Below are positions 44,551-53,214 of a stretch of 64,000 bases of DNA, in pieces. The position numbers were made by a program, and so were the translations under genes. The DNA lies in contig CAYPGQ010000004.1 of NCBI GenBank assembly GCA_964410125.1, positions 1-64,000 of the forward strand. Direction: 5' to 3'. The DNA is from G020348385 sp964410125. GTDB taxonomy: Bacteria > Acidobacteriota > Aminicenantia > Aminicenantales > Aminicenantaceae. Each line of letters opens with the position of its first letter. The stretch's first letter is position 1. The notes under the pieces are model-generated. The model did not search any database, was not told the DNA's origin, and was given only the letters and a program-made list of their open reading frames with translations.

Positions 44551-44579
44551 TTGACAATAAATTTCTGTTTTATTAACAT
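44551..44579 (+). promoter_or_regulatory. Sigma-70 promoter of the NarL-type regulator
   Basis: TTGACA (44551-44556), 17-bp spacer, TAACAT (44574-44579). It lies about 60 bp upstream of the ATG at 44642. Confidence 0.65.
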
Positions 44580-44641
44580 ACCGTTGCGCCAAATATAAAT
44601 GAGGAAATTAACAGAAAAGGGGAAATTTCAGTAGGACAGCA

Positions 44642-45331
44642 ATGAATAAAAAGAAAAATTCGGCAGCAGCCGAAAAAAAGATCAAGGTTCTCATCTATTG
44701 CCCTTCAGACCTTATCCTTTCTGGAATTTTAAAAGCGATAGAATCATCAACAGATATCGAAGTGATAAACATCGAAAAGAGCACGATTGAATCTTTTCTC
44801 GAATCCATCAAAGCATTAAAACCAGATGTCACTCTTTTTGCCAAATCCGAGCCCTTGCCAAACATTCGCGAGATCTGCAAAGCGATAAGAGAGCTATTGA
44901 AAGAGCATCCACCATCTCAATTAATGCTTTTAGGCAACATCCCTTCCCAGGAAGAAATCGTGAGCTTGATGAACACAGGCGTGAGAGGATATTTCGACTT
45001 GAACGATCCTTCGAATCAACTATCGGATGCCATCCGGATCATCTACAAAGGGGAAATTTGGCTACCTCGCGACAAAATGAGCAGCATTATGGACCGCATC
45101 ATATCCGTTGTAGGTAGAGACCTCAAAGAAAAAACTCTCGATCAACTCACTCCCACAGAATTTCAAGTCCTCAGGCTGATTGGTCAAGGAAAAAGCAATG
45201 ACGAAATCGCGGAAGCTATGTTCATCAGCAAAAATACCGTTCGATCTCACATCAAAAGCATATATGCCAAACTTGACACTCACAGCAGACTGCAGCTCGC
45301 ACTGTATGCTATTAATTCCGCTCTGTTTTAA
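44642..45331 (+). CDS. NarL/LuxR-type regulator with pseudo-receiver
   Basis: 229 residues. The C-terminal LuxR helix-turn-helix is clear (LTPTEFQVLRLIGQGKSNDE, IAEAMFISKNTVRSHIKSIY). The N-terminal half has the fold pattern of a receiver but lacks its chemistry: VLIYCPSD instead of an acidic pocket, VTLFAKSEP where the phospho-acceptor Asp should be, and no conserved lysine near GYFDLND. It is therefore unlikely to be phosphorylated and may respond to ligands or be constitutively active. It sits among the PilZ-like genes and may regulate them. Confidence 0.8.
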   Translation: MNKKKNSAAAEKKIKVLIYCPSDLILSGILKAIESSTDIEVINIEKSTIESFLESIKALKPDVTLFAKSEPLPNIREICKAIRELLKEHPPSQLMLLGNIPSQEEIVSLMNTGVRGYFDLNDPSNQLSDAIRIIYKGEIWLPRDKMSSIMDRIISVVGRDLKEKTLDQLTPTEFQVLRLIGQGKSNDEIAEAMFISKNTVRSHIKSIYAKLDTHSRLQLALYAINSALF

Positions 45332-45345
45332 CCCATGAGGTAAAT

Positions 45346-45768
45346 ATGACAAAAACATCATCTACAAAACCAAAAGCCAAAAAAAGCGTGCAAAAAAAAG
45401 TCAAGGCTCCTGCCGATGTTGCCATTGACCGCCGCCGGGAGTGGCGCTTTGATCTTCCCCTGCCTGTCATCGTTGAGGGAAAAGTCAGCGGAGGAAAAAA
45501 ATATCAGGAAAAAACCTTACTGGAAAACATAAGCTCAAAAGGGGCTTACTTCTGCCTCGATGCAGACGTAACAGTCGGATCTAGATTAAATCTCGTTATC
45601 GAAGTCCCAAGCGAATTGAGCCCGGATAAAAAAGTCAAACTTCAGCTGGGAGGACTTGCCGTCCGTCTTGAAAAGCCAGATAAAAAAGGAAAAAAACAGG
45701 GTATAGCCCTCCGATTCAGCAAAAAGTACAAATTTATCACAGAAGGCGGAAAAGAAGTCGATCAGTAA
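45346..45768 (+). CDS. PilZ domain protein
   Basis: 140 residues: a Lys-rich N-terminus (KPKAKKSVQKKVK) followed by a PilZ domain that keeps both c-di-GMP motifs, RRREWRFD (RxxxR type) and NISSKGAYF (NxSxxG). It is therefore a likely c-di-GMP receptor, unlike its two upstream relatives. It starts 14 bp after the regulator's stop and is probably co-transcribed with it. Confidence 0.85.
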   Translation: MTKTSSTKPKAKKSVQKKVKAPADVAIDRRREWRFDLPLPVIVEGKVSGGKKYQEKTLLENISSKGAYFCLDADVTVGSRLNLVIEVPSELSPDKKVKLQLGGLAVRLEKPDKKGKKQGIALRFSKKYKFITEGGKEVDQ

Positions 45769-45792
45769 AAACCTCAGCCAATCATTTTTGAC

Positions 45793-46410
45793 ATGCTTGT
45801 TGTTGCCTTAACTGGGGGAATTGCCACAGGCAAATCAATTGTTGCCCAAGTATTGGGACAATTGAGTTGCTACATTCATGAGTCGGACACTCTGGCTCAC
45901 AAACTCCAAGCCCCAAACATGCCAGCCTGGGAGGCCATCGTTTCGCATTATGGGGAAAAAATTCTTAATCCGGACAAAACCATAAATCGTGGCGCTCTGG
46001 GAGCAATCGTGTTCACCGACAGGCAAGAGCGGAAATTTCTCAACGATCTTCTTCATCCTATGGTGATGGCAAAAAAAAGAGAACTCGTCGAAAAGATTGA
46101 TCGAGAAGGGCGTTACAAAATCTTTGTTTCTGTGGCCGCAGTAACCATAGAAGCCGGATACGCAAAATTCTTTGATAAAATCATCGTTGTCCACTGTGAT
46201 AAAGAAACACAACTCATAAGACTGATGGAACGAGACGCCATAGATAGGATGAAAGCTTTAGAAAAAATCAACAGCCAGATGCCACCTGAGGAAAAACTTA
46301 AGGTCGCCGATTACAACATTGATACTTCTGGTTCTCTCCGGCAAACTTTGGAACAAGCTGAGAAAGTTTACAGGAATCTCATCATCGACTTTGAGCTCAA
46401 GTCCTTGTAG
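45793..46410 (+). CDS. coaE: Dephospho-CoA kinase
   Basis: 205 residues. LTGGIATGKSIVA is the P-loop, ESDTLAHKL the substrate-binding aspartate strand, and DLLHPMVMAKK and LMERDAIDRMKA are typical lid features. It catalyses the last step of CoA synthesis. It lacks the usual arginine-rich segment after the Walker region in part, but core motifs are intact. It begins 24 bp after the PilZ gene and converges on the next gene. Confidence 0.88.
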   Translation: MLVVALTGGIATGKSIVAQVLGQLSCYIHESDTLAHKLQAPNMPAWEAIVSHYGEKILNPDKTINRGALGAIVFTDRQERKFLNDLLHPMVMAKKRELVEKIDREGRYKIFVSVAAVTIEAGYAKFFDKIIVVHCDKETQLIRLMERDAIDRMKALEKINSQMPPEEKLKVADYNIDTSGSLRQTLEQAEKVYRNLIIDFELKSL

Positions 46411-46420
46411 CATGTCCGCT

Positions 46421-47383
46421 TTATTCTTTGTGCGGATATAGAGATCGGAGCGATGTTGCCAAAAGAGGAATCATGATCTCATGATGGCCGATAAAATAAA
46501 AACCCCTCCCCTTTTTTCCTAAAGGTCTTTTCACAATATTTTCGTTAGGTCTGTAATGGTAGTGAAAATCAAACACAGCTGTCGAAAAATCCTCAAGAGC
46601 CACTCCTTTATTCCTGATATAAGTTACGGCCTTAAGGAAGATCTCCGGTAATATTACCGCAGAGCCGATGTTGATAAATACCCCTCCTCCATCGAGATTT
46701 TTACAGAGAGAACAAAACAAGAAAAAATCCCGCAGCGAGGTTTTTCCCAGGGCTTCTCCATCAGCCTTCGGGTGGAAATGAATAATATCGGTCCCGATTG
46801 CCACATGCACGGTCGTCGGGATATTAAGCCTGTAGGCTACAGCAAGGATGCTGAGGTCCTTATATGGAAAATCAGAACTTTCTATGAAGGCACCCACAGC
46901 CTCTCCCAAACCCATATCCTGTTCTTTTGCAGAATTTATTGCGCTGTTCAATAATTCCCCTGTCTCTTCAGCCATTCCAAACCGGCCATCCTTGATCTGA
47001 TTCGCCACATCTTCAGAAGTATGCCCTGCTAGGGAAATCTCGAAATCATGGATTATTCCAGCTCCATTCAAGGCAAGAGCCGTGATCCAGCCCTCCTCCA
47101 TCAGTTTCAGGATCACAGGATTCAAACCCACTTTCATGACATGAGCACCCAGAGCAAAAACGATTGCTTTTTGTCTGGTTTTGGCCCTTTCCATAAGCTC
47201 GAGAAAATCCTTGAAATCCTTTCCAGCCAAAATATCCGGCAGGCTTTCGACAAAACGAGAGAAAGGCTCTTCTGGAGAAAAGGCTCGAGCGAAATCTTCG
47301 ATTTGAACTTTGCTTTTTCTAGATTGGATGGGATAGGTCTTCAATCCATCTCTGGTGAAAGGCTTAAACTTGTATTTGCTCAT
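46421..47383 (-). CDS. Deoxyhypusine synthase-like protein
   Basis: 320 residues. VFALGAHVMKVGLNPVILKL, LNGAGIIHDFEISLAGHTSE and IKDGRFGMAEETG are the NAD-binding features of the deoxyhypusine synthase superfamily. Bacteria lack the eIF5A substrate, and related proteins act as homospermidine synthase-like enzymes or have unknown roles. I cannot confirm the catalytic lysine with certainty. The C-terminus (GFYFIGHHEIMIPLLATSLRS) differs from true DHS. The reaction is open. Confidence 0.6.
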   Translation of the reverse strand: MSKYKFKPFTRDGLKTYPIQSRKSKVQIEDFARAFSPEEPFSRFVESLPDILAGKDFKDFLELMERAKTRQKAIVFALGAHVMKVGLNPVILKLMEEGWITALALNGAGIIHDFEISLAGHTSEDVANQIKDGRFGMAEETGELLNSAINSAKEQDMGLGEAVGAFIESSDFPYKDLSILAVAYRLNIPTTVHVAIGTDIIHFHPKADGEALGKTSLRDFFLFCSLCKNLDGGGVFINIGSAVILPEIFLKAVTYIRNKGVALEDFSTAVFDFHYHYRPNENIVKRPLGKKGRGFYFIGHHEIMIPLLATSLRSLYPHKE

Positions 47384-47418
47384 GGAATGGATAAGGAAAG
47401 AATCCCCATATCGTCGGG

Positions 47419-47685
47419 TTAGATATTTTTAAGTTCCTGCCCCGGTCTGAACTTTATTCGCTTTCCTCTCTTAATCTTGATTTGTTTTTTTCTTCTTATA
47501 TCCCTGCCAAATCCTGTTTTTTTGGAAACTACCTTAAAACTTGCAAACCCTCGGATCTCGATTTTCTCCTCATTCTCAAGAGCATCTTTCAAAGATTCCA
47601 GGATAGACTCCACGATCTGCAACGCTTTAGCTCTATTGAACTCTGAATTCTCTTCAACACTGAGGGCTATGTCGTTTTTGATCAT
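47419..47685 (-). CDS. HU/IHF-family DNA-binding protein
   Basis: 88 residues. KIEIRGFASFKVVSKKTGFG, then GRDIRRKKQIKIKRGKRIKF and RPGQELKN, is the DNA-binding arm and saddle of the HU/IHF family. The first 20 residues replace the usual LTKxELI start with KNDIALSVEENSEFNRAKAL, so it leans towards the IHF-like branch. AT-rich DNA upstream contains TTGACT (47753-47748, minus strand) with a weak -10 (TATTTA); it is divergent from the nfeD promoter. Confidence 0.9.
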   Translation of the reverse strand: MIKNDIALSVEENSEFNRAKALQIVESILESLKDALENEEKIEIRGFASFKVVSKKTGFGRDIRRKKQIKIKRGKRIKFRPGQELKNI

Positions 47686-47762
47686 TGAAGTCTCCTATCG
47701 GATTTGGTGTTAAATGATAAATAATAAATAAATTATTGAAAATAAAAAGTCAAGATAAAATA

Positions 47763-47791
47763 TTGACTTGCCCTAGAGGCACTTCTATAAT
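47763..47791 (+). promoter_or_regulatory. Sigma-70 promoter of the nfeD-like gene, leaderless type
   Basis: TTGACT (47763-47768), 17-bp spacer, TATAAT (47786-47791). Only 9 nt separate it from the GTG start at 47801, so at most about 3 nt of leader are expected. Confidence 0.75.
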
Positions 47792-47800
47792 GAACATAAA

Positions 47801-49078
47801 GTGAAAAAACTCATCCTTATTTGTCTTCTCATCGCTCTGATCCCCTTGGCCGGTTATTCAACTATTATAAAAATCACGATCGATGCACCGATTCATCCCG
47901 TAACATCCGAATACATCCGGAATGCCATCGACAAAGCAGAAGATGATAACGCCTCTTTGGTCATCATGGTGTTGAACACCCCAGGAGGATTGGACTCTTC
48001 GATGAGGGAGATCATCGAACGCATCTTGAGTTCTGATGTTCCCATCGCTGCCTATGTCAGTCCCAACGGGGCCAGAGCTGCTTCAGCGGGCTTTTTTATT
48101 TCCATCGCATGTGACCTTTTTGTCATGGCTCCAGGGACGAACACAGGAGCGGCTCATCCCGTGGGCGTATCCATTACTGGTCAGCAGATGGATGAGACCA
48201 TGGCAGATAAAGTCACAAACGATGCCGTCTCTTACATTAAATCCATTGCTGAAAAAAGAGAAAGAAACACAAAAATGGCCGAGGATGCTGTCCGGGAAAG
48301 CTCTTCCTACACGGAAACAGAGGCCCTCGACGGAAATCTGATCGATCTGATCGCTCAGGATGTGACGGATATCATCGACTTTTTTGACGGAAAAACCATC
48401 AAACGATTCGACGGCGAAGAACAGTTGCTCGAGCTTCGCGGGGAACAGGTCATAGAGCTCCCGATGTCAGCCCGCCAAAAATTCCTGTTGACCATCTCTA
48501 ATCCCAACCTGGCCTACATTCTCTTGATGCTGGGATTGCTTGGACTTTACTTCGAATTCTCCAATCCAGGAGCCATCCTTCCCGGCGTTTTGGGAGGTAT
48601 CTCCCTCCTTCTGGCTATTTTTTCGTTTCAAATTCTTCCGATCAACTACGTCGGCTTGATCCTGATTCTCCTAGCAATCGGGCTGTTTATCCTTGAAATA
48701 AAAATTCAGAGCTATGGAATTTTATCAGTAGGAGGAATTATTGCCATGGTTATCGGATCCATTATGCTCATAGATGCCCCTATACCGGAACTCCGGCCGA
48801 GCTTAAAATTCATCATCCCTGTCGCTGTCGGCCTATCTTTGATCTTCCTTTTCTTGATTTTTATCGCTGTCCGGGCTCTTGCCAACAGAGTCCATACCGG
48901 AAAAGAAGGCCTGATCGGAGAGATAGGTGTGGCCCAGAGCGATTTAAGCCCTAGAGGCAAAGTCTTTGTACACGGCGAACTTTGGAATGCAGAAGCGGAC
49001 CAAGAGATTCCCAAAGGAGAAGAAGTCCAAGTCGTCGAAGTCCTAAAAAATTTAAAAATCAAGGTCACCAAAGCCTGA
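47801..49078 (+). CDS. NfeD-like membrane serine protease
   Basis: 425 residues: signal peptide (1-20), ClpP-like domain (about 22-195) with nucleophile serine in GARAASAGFF and lysine in YIKSIAEKRE, four or so membrane helices (about 230-360), then a C-terminal OB fold (GKEGLIGEIGVAQSDLSPRG). Full-length NfeD proteins cleave stomatin partners, and the stomatin-like gene follows after 82 bp, the standard pairing. The start GTG 47801 begins the signal peptide. Confidence 0.92.
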   Translation: MKKLILICLLIALIPLAGYSTIIKITIDAPIHPVTSEYIRNAIDKAEDDNASLVIMVLNTPGGLDSSMREIIERILSSDVPIAAYVSPNGARAASAGFFISIACDLFVMAPGTNTGAAHPVGVSITGQQMDETMADKVTNDAVSYIKSIAEKRERNTKMAEDAVRESSSYTETEALDGNLIDLIAQDVTDIIDFFDGKTIKRFDGEEQLLELRGEQVIELPMSARQKFLLTISNPNLAYILLMLGLLGLYFEFSNPGAILPGVLGGISLLLAIFSFQILPINYVGLILILLAIGLFILEIKIQSYGILSVGGIIAMVIGSIMLIDAPIPELRPSLKFIIPVAVGLSLIFLFLIFIAVRALANRVHTGKEGLIGEIGVAQSDLSPRGKVFVHGELWNAEADQEIPKGEEVQVVEVLKNLKIKVTKA

Positions 49079-49160
49079 ATATAGAAAATTTAAGCTTTGC
49101 TGGTAAAAATCGGAATTTTCGTAATATAATAGAGCAAATCAACAAATGAGGAGGTGAAGG

Positions 49161-49919
49161 ATGTACACCGTGATAATAATCGTTTCCTTAGTTGTCCTTT
49201 ACTTGTTAAATGCCATCAAAGTCTTGAGGGAATACGAAAGGGGTGTGATTTTTCGGCTCGGCCGGGTTCTCGCAAAGCCGAAAGGACCAGGTCTGATTTT
49301 GGTCTTTCCCCCTATCGATCGGATTGTCCGCGTGAGCCTTCGGATCGTGGTCATGGATATTCCTCCTCAAGATGTCATCACTAAAGACAATGTTTCCGTC
49401 AAAGTCAATGCCGTCGTTTACTTTCGCGTAATGGAACCTCAAAAAGCGGTCCTCGAAGTCCAAGACTATTTGTTCGCCACATCTCAACTTGCACAGACAA
49501 CCCTGAGAAGCGTGCTGGGTGTGGTCGAGCTTGATGGGCTCCTTTCCGAACGAGAAAAACTCAATATCAAACTTCAAGAGATTATCGACAAACACACAGA
49601 CCCCTGGGGCATCAAAGTTCAACTTGTCGAAATGAAGCATGTCGATCTTCCGGAGAACATGGTCCGGGCAATTGCCAGACAGGCAGAAGCAGAGAGAGAA
49701 AGAAGAGCCAAGGTCATCCATGCTGAGGGTGAATTTCAGGCTTCCGATAAACTAAAGCAGGCCGCAGATATTATTTCCACCAACCCCCAGGCACTTCAGT
49801 TGAGGTTCTTGGGAACGCTTGCAGAAATTGCGACAGAAAAAAATTCCACCATTGTCTTTCCCCTTCCGATCGACATGTTGAAAGCCTTTTCAATGGAAAA
49901 AAAGGAGACTAAGGACTAG
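49161..49919 (+). CDS. Slipin/stomatin-like protein
   Basis: 252 residues. One N-terminal hydrophobic segment (about 1-20) anchors a SPFH/band-7 domain (LREYERGVIFRLGRVLAKPK, then DNVSVKVNAVVYFRV). A coiled-coil with ARQAEAERERRAKVIHAEGE follows. Ribosome-binding site GAGGAGGTGAAGG precedes ATG 49161. It is the usual partner and substrate of the upstream NfeD-like protease in membrane quality control. Confidence 0.92.
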   Translation: MYTVIIIVSLVVLYLLNAIKVLREYERGVIFRLGRVLAKPKGPGLILVFPPIDRIVRVSLRIVVMDIPPQDVITKDNVSVKVNAVVYFRVMEPQKAVLEVQDYLFATSQLAQTTLRSVLGVVELDGLLSEREKLNIKLQEIIDKHTDPWGIKVQLVEMKHVDLPENMVRAIARQAEAERERRAKVIHAEGEFQASDKLKQAADIISTNPQALQLRFLGTLAEIATEKNSTIVFPLPIDMLKAFSMEKKETKD

Positions 49920-49925
49920 CTAGAC

Positions 49926-50510
49926 ATGAGCAACAAAGATTACAGAGAACTTCAACTATCCAGTTCTCAGCTTATTCTGATATTCATCACGATACTGGTC
50001 CTGGGCATCGTGGTTTTTCTCCTCGGAGTGTCTGTGGGAAAAAAACAAGGAAAAATCGTCGAAGAAACACAACTGGCAGAGAAACCTGCGGAACAAATCT
50101 TGGAGCAGAAACCTGTCCCCCAAAAGAAATCTGATGATCCGATAAGTCAGGAGCTGGAATCTCACAAAAAAGCAGGAGAAGACAAAGTCCAACAGGAAAA
50201 AGTCAAAGCCGAAACGGCCGTCAAACCCAAAGTGGAATCCTCCAAGCCTGCAACCTCTTCCCCTAGCCAAAATGTGTATTGGATCCAGGTTGGAGCTTAC
50301 AGCAACCAGCAAAATGCCAATGCTCTTGCAGAAGATTATAAACAGAAAGGTTACAACGCCATGATTCTGGAGCCCTCTCCAACGGATAGAAGGAAGCTCT
50401 ACCGTGTTCGTTTAGGCGGGTATGCAACCAGGGCTCAAGCCGTAGAAGCACGGGATAAGCTGGCCCAGCAAGAAAACAAAAAGCAAAGCGATTACTTGAT
50501 AATCAGATAG
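49926..50510 (+). CDS. SPOR-domain membrane protein
   Basis: 194 residues: a short cytoplasmic tail, one membrane helix (about 15-37), a Lys/Glu/Pro-rich linker of about 75 residues, and a C-terminal SPOR domain (YWIQVGAYSNQQNANALAED, and YRVRLGGYATRAQAVEARDK). SPOR domains bind denuded glycan strands in peptidoglycan at division sites, so this is probably a cell-wall or division protein. It starts 6 bp after the stomatin gene. Confidence 0.88.
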   Translation: MSNKDYRELQLSSSQLILIFITILVLGIVVFLLGVSVGKKQGKIVEETQLAEKPAEQILEQKPVPQKKSDDPISQELESHKKAGEDKVQQEKVKAETAVKPKVESSKPATSSPSQNVYWIQVGAYSNQQNANALAEDYKQKGYNAMILEPSPTDRRKLYRVRLGGYATRAQAVEARDKLAQQENKKQSDYLIIR

Positions 50511-50563
50511 CTGAAAAACGGGACATCGATAAGTCGATCTGACCGAAAATAAAGAGGCGCTTT

Positions 50564-52105
50564 TTGAAGATAAGATGGCTCCACATCCTGTTGGTGGTTA
50601 TCAGCGGTGTTTTGACAGCACTGTCCTTTCCCAAGTTTAATCTTTCTTTTTTATGTTGGATTTCCCTCATCCCTCTTTTTTTTGCTCTGCATGATAGATC
50701 AGCGAAACAATCTTTTTTTCTTGGATTTCTTGGGGGTATCGCATTCAACGCCATCTTGATTTATTGGATTCCCGCGGTGCCTGCCCATTACGGCAATCTC
50801 TCTATCGGGGTGAGCCTATTGATCTATGCCATCTTTGTGATTTATCTTGCTCTTTTCTGGGCCCTTTTTTCCTGGTTTTTTGCCAAAATTCAACGCACTT
50901 TTCCCAACCTGATTTTTCTTCTGGCTCCCTTCATATGGATTGGATTCGAGTACATTCTCACCCACTTGTTAACTGGTTTTCCTTGGGGACTCCTGGGATA
51001 CAGCCAGCACAACAATCTCTGGTTTCTTCAATTGGCATCTCTTGCCGGAATTTATGGACTCTCATTCATTTTGGTACTTTTCCAAAGCTTGTTTGTCTAC
51101 TCGATGATTCAAAAGAGAAAGACCCCATTTTTTCTGGGTCTTATCCTTGTGCTGCTCCTCCATTTTGGAGGCTGGATGATCATAAAAAACAATCCATCCA
51201 TGGAAGAATCCTTCCAGGCATCTGTTATCCAAGGCAATGTTTCTTCCGAGATCCAATGGGATCAAATCTCTGACTTTCAAATAAGAGATCTATTCAACCA
51301 ACATCTAAGCCTATCTTCTGATGCCAACAAACAGGGATCCCGTCTTATTATCTGGCCGGAATTTTCTGTGCCTTTGTGTTTTAGCTGTTCCTACAACATC
51401 TATCCAGAATTTAAATACGAGCTTTCACGATTTGTCCAGGAATCCGGTGCCACTCTTCTCCTCGGCACGAATGAAACGGTCATGTTCCAACAGCTCCCCC
51501 ATTATTACAACACAGCTTTATGTTTGCATCCGGACCTCTCGATGAGCCAATACTACAAAATACATCTTGTCCCGTTCGGGGAATATACCCCGTATAAAAA
51601 AGTCTTTTTTTTCATCGAAAAAATGACTCATGCCATCGGGGAGCTCTCATCAGGAAACACATTTGTGCTCCACCAATTCGAAGGGAAAAAATTCGGAGTG
51701 CCAATCTGTTATGAAATCATTTTCCCCAATTTAGTCAGAAAATTCGTCAAAAAGGGCGCGGATTTCCTAGTCACCATCACCAATGATGGCTGGTATGGAA
51801 ACTCCTCGGCTCCCTACCAACATTTTGCTATTGCCGTGGTGAGGGCCGTAGAGAACAGGCGTTTTTTGCTCAGATCCGCAACGACAGGCGTTAGTGGAAT
51901 AATCGATCCCTATGGCCGCATTCTTTCCCGGACCGAGATGATGACCCAGACCTATCTCACAGAAACGGTCGCACCGATGAATACCATCACTCCCTATACA
52001 CACTACGGAGACTTTTTTCCTCTAGCGAGCTTGACTTTAGTCATCGTATTCCTTATTCTGGCACTAGTTATCAGAAAAAATGACAACAAAAAATCAAGAT
52101 TCTAA
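50564..52105 (+). CDS. lnt: Apolipoprotein N-acyltransferase
   Basis: 513 residues with about eight N- and C-terminal membrane helices around a carbon-nitrogen hydrolase domain. The catalytic triad is visible: Glu in IIWPEFSVPL (about 264), Lys in YYKIHLVPFGEYTP (about 330), Cys in GVPICYEIIFPN (about 381). It N-acylates lipoproteins in the inner membrane. The start is TTG 50564 with AGAGG six nt upstream. The 3' end overlaps the prfB start by 26 bp. Confidence 0.94.
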   Translation: MKIRWLHILLVVISGVLTALSFPKFNLSFLCWISLIPLFFALHDRSAKQSFFLGFLGGIAFNAILIYWIPAVPAHYGNLSIGVSLLIYAIFVIYLALFWALFSWFFAKIQRTFPNLIFLLAPFIWIGFEYILTHLLTGFPWGLLGYSQHNNLWFLQLASLAGIYGLSFILVLFQSLFVYSMIQKRKTPFFLGLILVLLLHFGGWMIIKNNPSMEESFQASVIQGNVSSEIQWDQISDFQIRDLFNQHLSLSSDANKQGSRLIIWPEFSVPLCFSCSYNIYPEFKYELSRFVQESGATLLLGTNETVMFQQLPHYYNTALCLHPDLSMSQYYKIHLVPFGEYTPYKKVFFFIEKMTHAIGELSSGNTFVLHQFEGKKFGVPICYEIIFPNLVRKFVKKGADFLVTITNDGWYGNSSAPYQHFAIAVVRAVENRRFLLRSATTGVSGIIDPYGRILSRTEMMTQTYLTETVAPMNTITPYTHYGDFFPLASLTLVIVFLILALVIRKNDNKKSRF

Positions 52106-53211
52106 AAAAAGCGCCTCTGGATTTTTTATAAAGATCAAAGAGACTTTGTCTCAATTCGATGAAGTCCGAGGTTTTCTTTGACCTTCCTCAAAAAAAGTCC
52201 GAACTACAAAAAATCGACGATCATTTATCCTCTCCTGAAATCTGGAAAGATCAGGAAAAGTCGCAATCCCTCCAAAGAAATAAAAAAGTTTTAGAAAGAG
52301 AAATCCATCTATTCTCCCAACTTATGGAAAAAAAAGAAGAACTGGAAGTCCTGGCAGAACTGATGGAAGAGGGCGAAAATGTTCATGAAGAGATAACAAA
52401 AAATCTCGCCATTTTCCAAAAGGAGATGGAGGAAGCCAAACTTCAGGCCCTGTTCGATAATGCCGATGATCCGCGCAATGCCATTTTGACAATCCATCCT
52501 GGAGCAGGCGGGACGGAATCCCAGGACTGGGCCCAAATGCTGCTCCGGATGTATTTAAAATATGCCGAGAGGAAAGGTTTCAAAGCCGAAGTGCTCGATA
52601 TGCAGACCGGAGAAGAAGCCGGGCTCAAAAACGCGACTGTCCGTGTCTTGGGAGATCATGCTTATGGTAACCTAAGCCAGGAATCTGGTGTTCATCGCCT
52701 TGTCAGGATTTCCCCTTTCGATGCAAACAAAAGACGGCACACATCCTTTGCCGCAGTTTTTGTCTATCCAGAAGTCGAAGACAACATCGAAATCGACATC
52801 AATCCAGAGGACTTGCGAATCGACACCTACAGAGCATCTGGACGTGGAGGACAACACGTGAATGTCACCGATTCGGCTGTAAGAATCACCCATCTTCCCA
52901 CAGGAATAGTCGTCCAATGTCAAAATGAACGATCTCAACACAAAAACAAAGCCACCGCCATGAAAGTACTGAAGGCCAGGTTATACGAACTCGCAAAGAA
53001 AAAAAAGATGAAAAAAAAGGAAAAATTGGAAGATTCCAAATCAGAAATTGCCTGGGGGAACCAGATTCGTTCCTATGTTCTTCATCCCTACAGGATGATC
53101 AAAGACTTGAGGACAAAGGTGGAAATCGGAGATGTGGACCGGGTTTTGGACGGCGACATCGAGGAATTCATCAAATCCAACCTTCTTCTCAGGAAAGAAA
53201 ATAAGCCATAA
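52080..53211 (+). CDS. prfB: Peptide chain release factor 2, with programmed +1 frameshift
   Basis: RF2, 376 residues when the frame change is included. The 0-frame from ATG 52080 reads KIKETLSQFDEVRGFL then TGA at 52179-52181. The slippery CTT TGA C (52176-52182) allows a +1 shift to GAC and DLPQKKSELQKIDDHL, the same arrangement as in E. coli prfB. GAGG lies 4 nt upstream of CTT, fitting the internal Shine-Dalgarno stimulator. The later part has GGQ (ASGRGGQHVNVTDSAV) and the SPF tripeptide of RF2. A start at 52159 is in the shifted frame only and would lose the N-terminus. Confidence 0.95.
52176..52182 (+). promoter_or_regulatory. prfB programmed frameshift site
   Basis: CTTTGAC: Leu codon, in-frame TGA, and the C that begins the +1 frame. 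RF2 shortage favours the shift, which autoregulates RF2 level. GAGG begins 8 nt upstream (52168). Confidence 0.93.
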
Positions 53212-53214
53212 AGC

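Noticed and set aside
52159..53211. prfB as an unshifted 350-residue gene
   Set aside because: The frame upstream of CTTTGAC encodes the conserved RF2 N-terminus, so the shorter start is an artefact of ignoring the frameshift.
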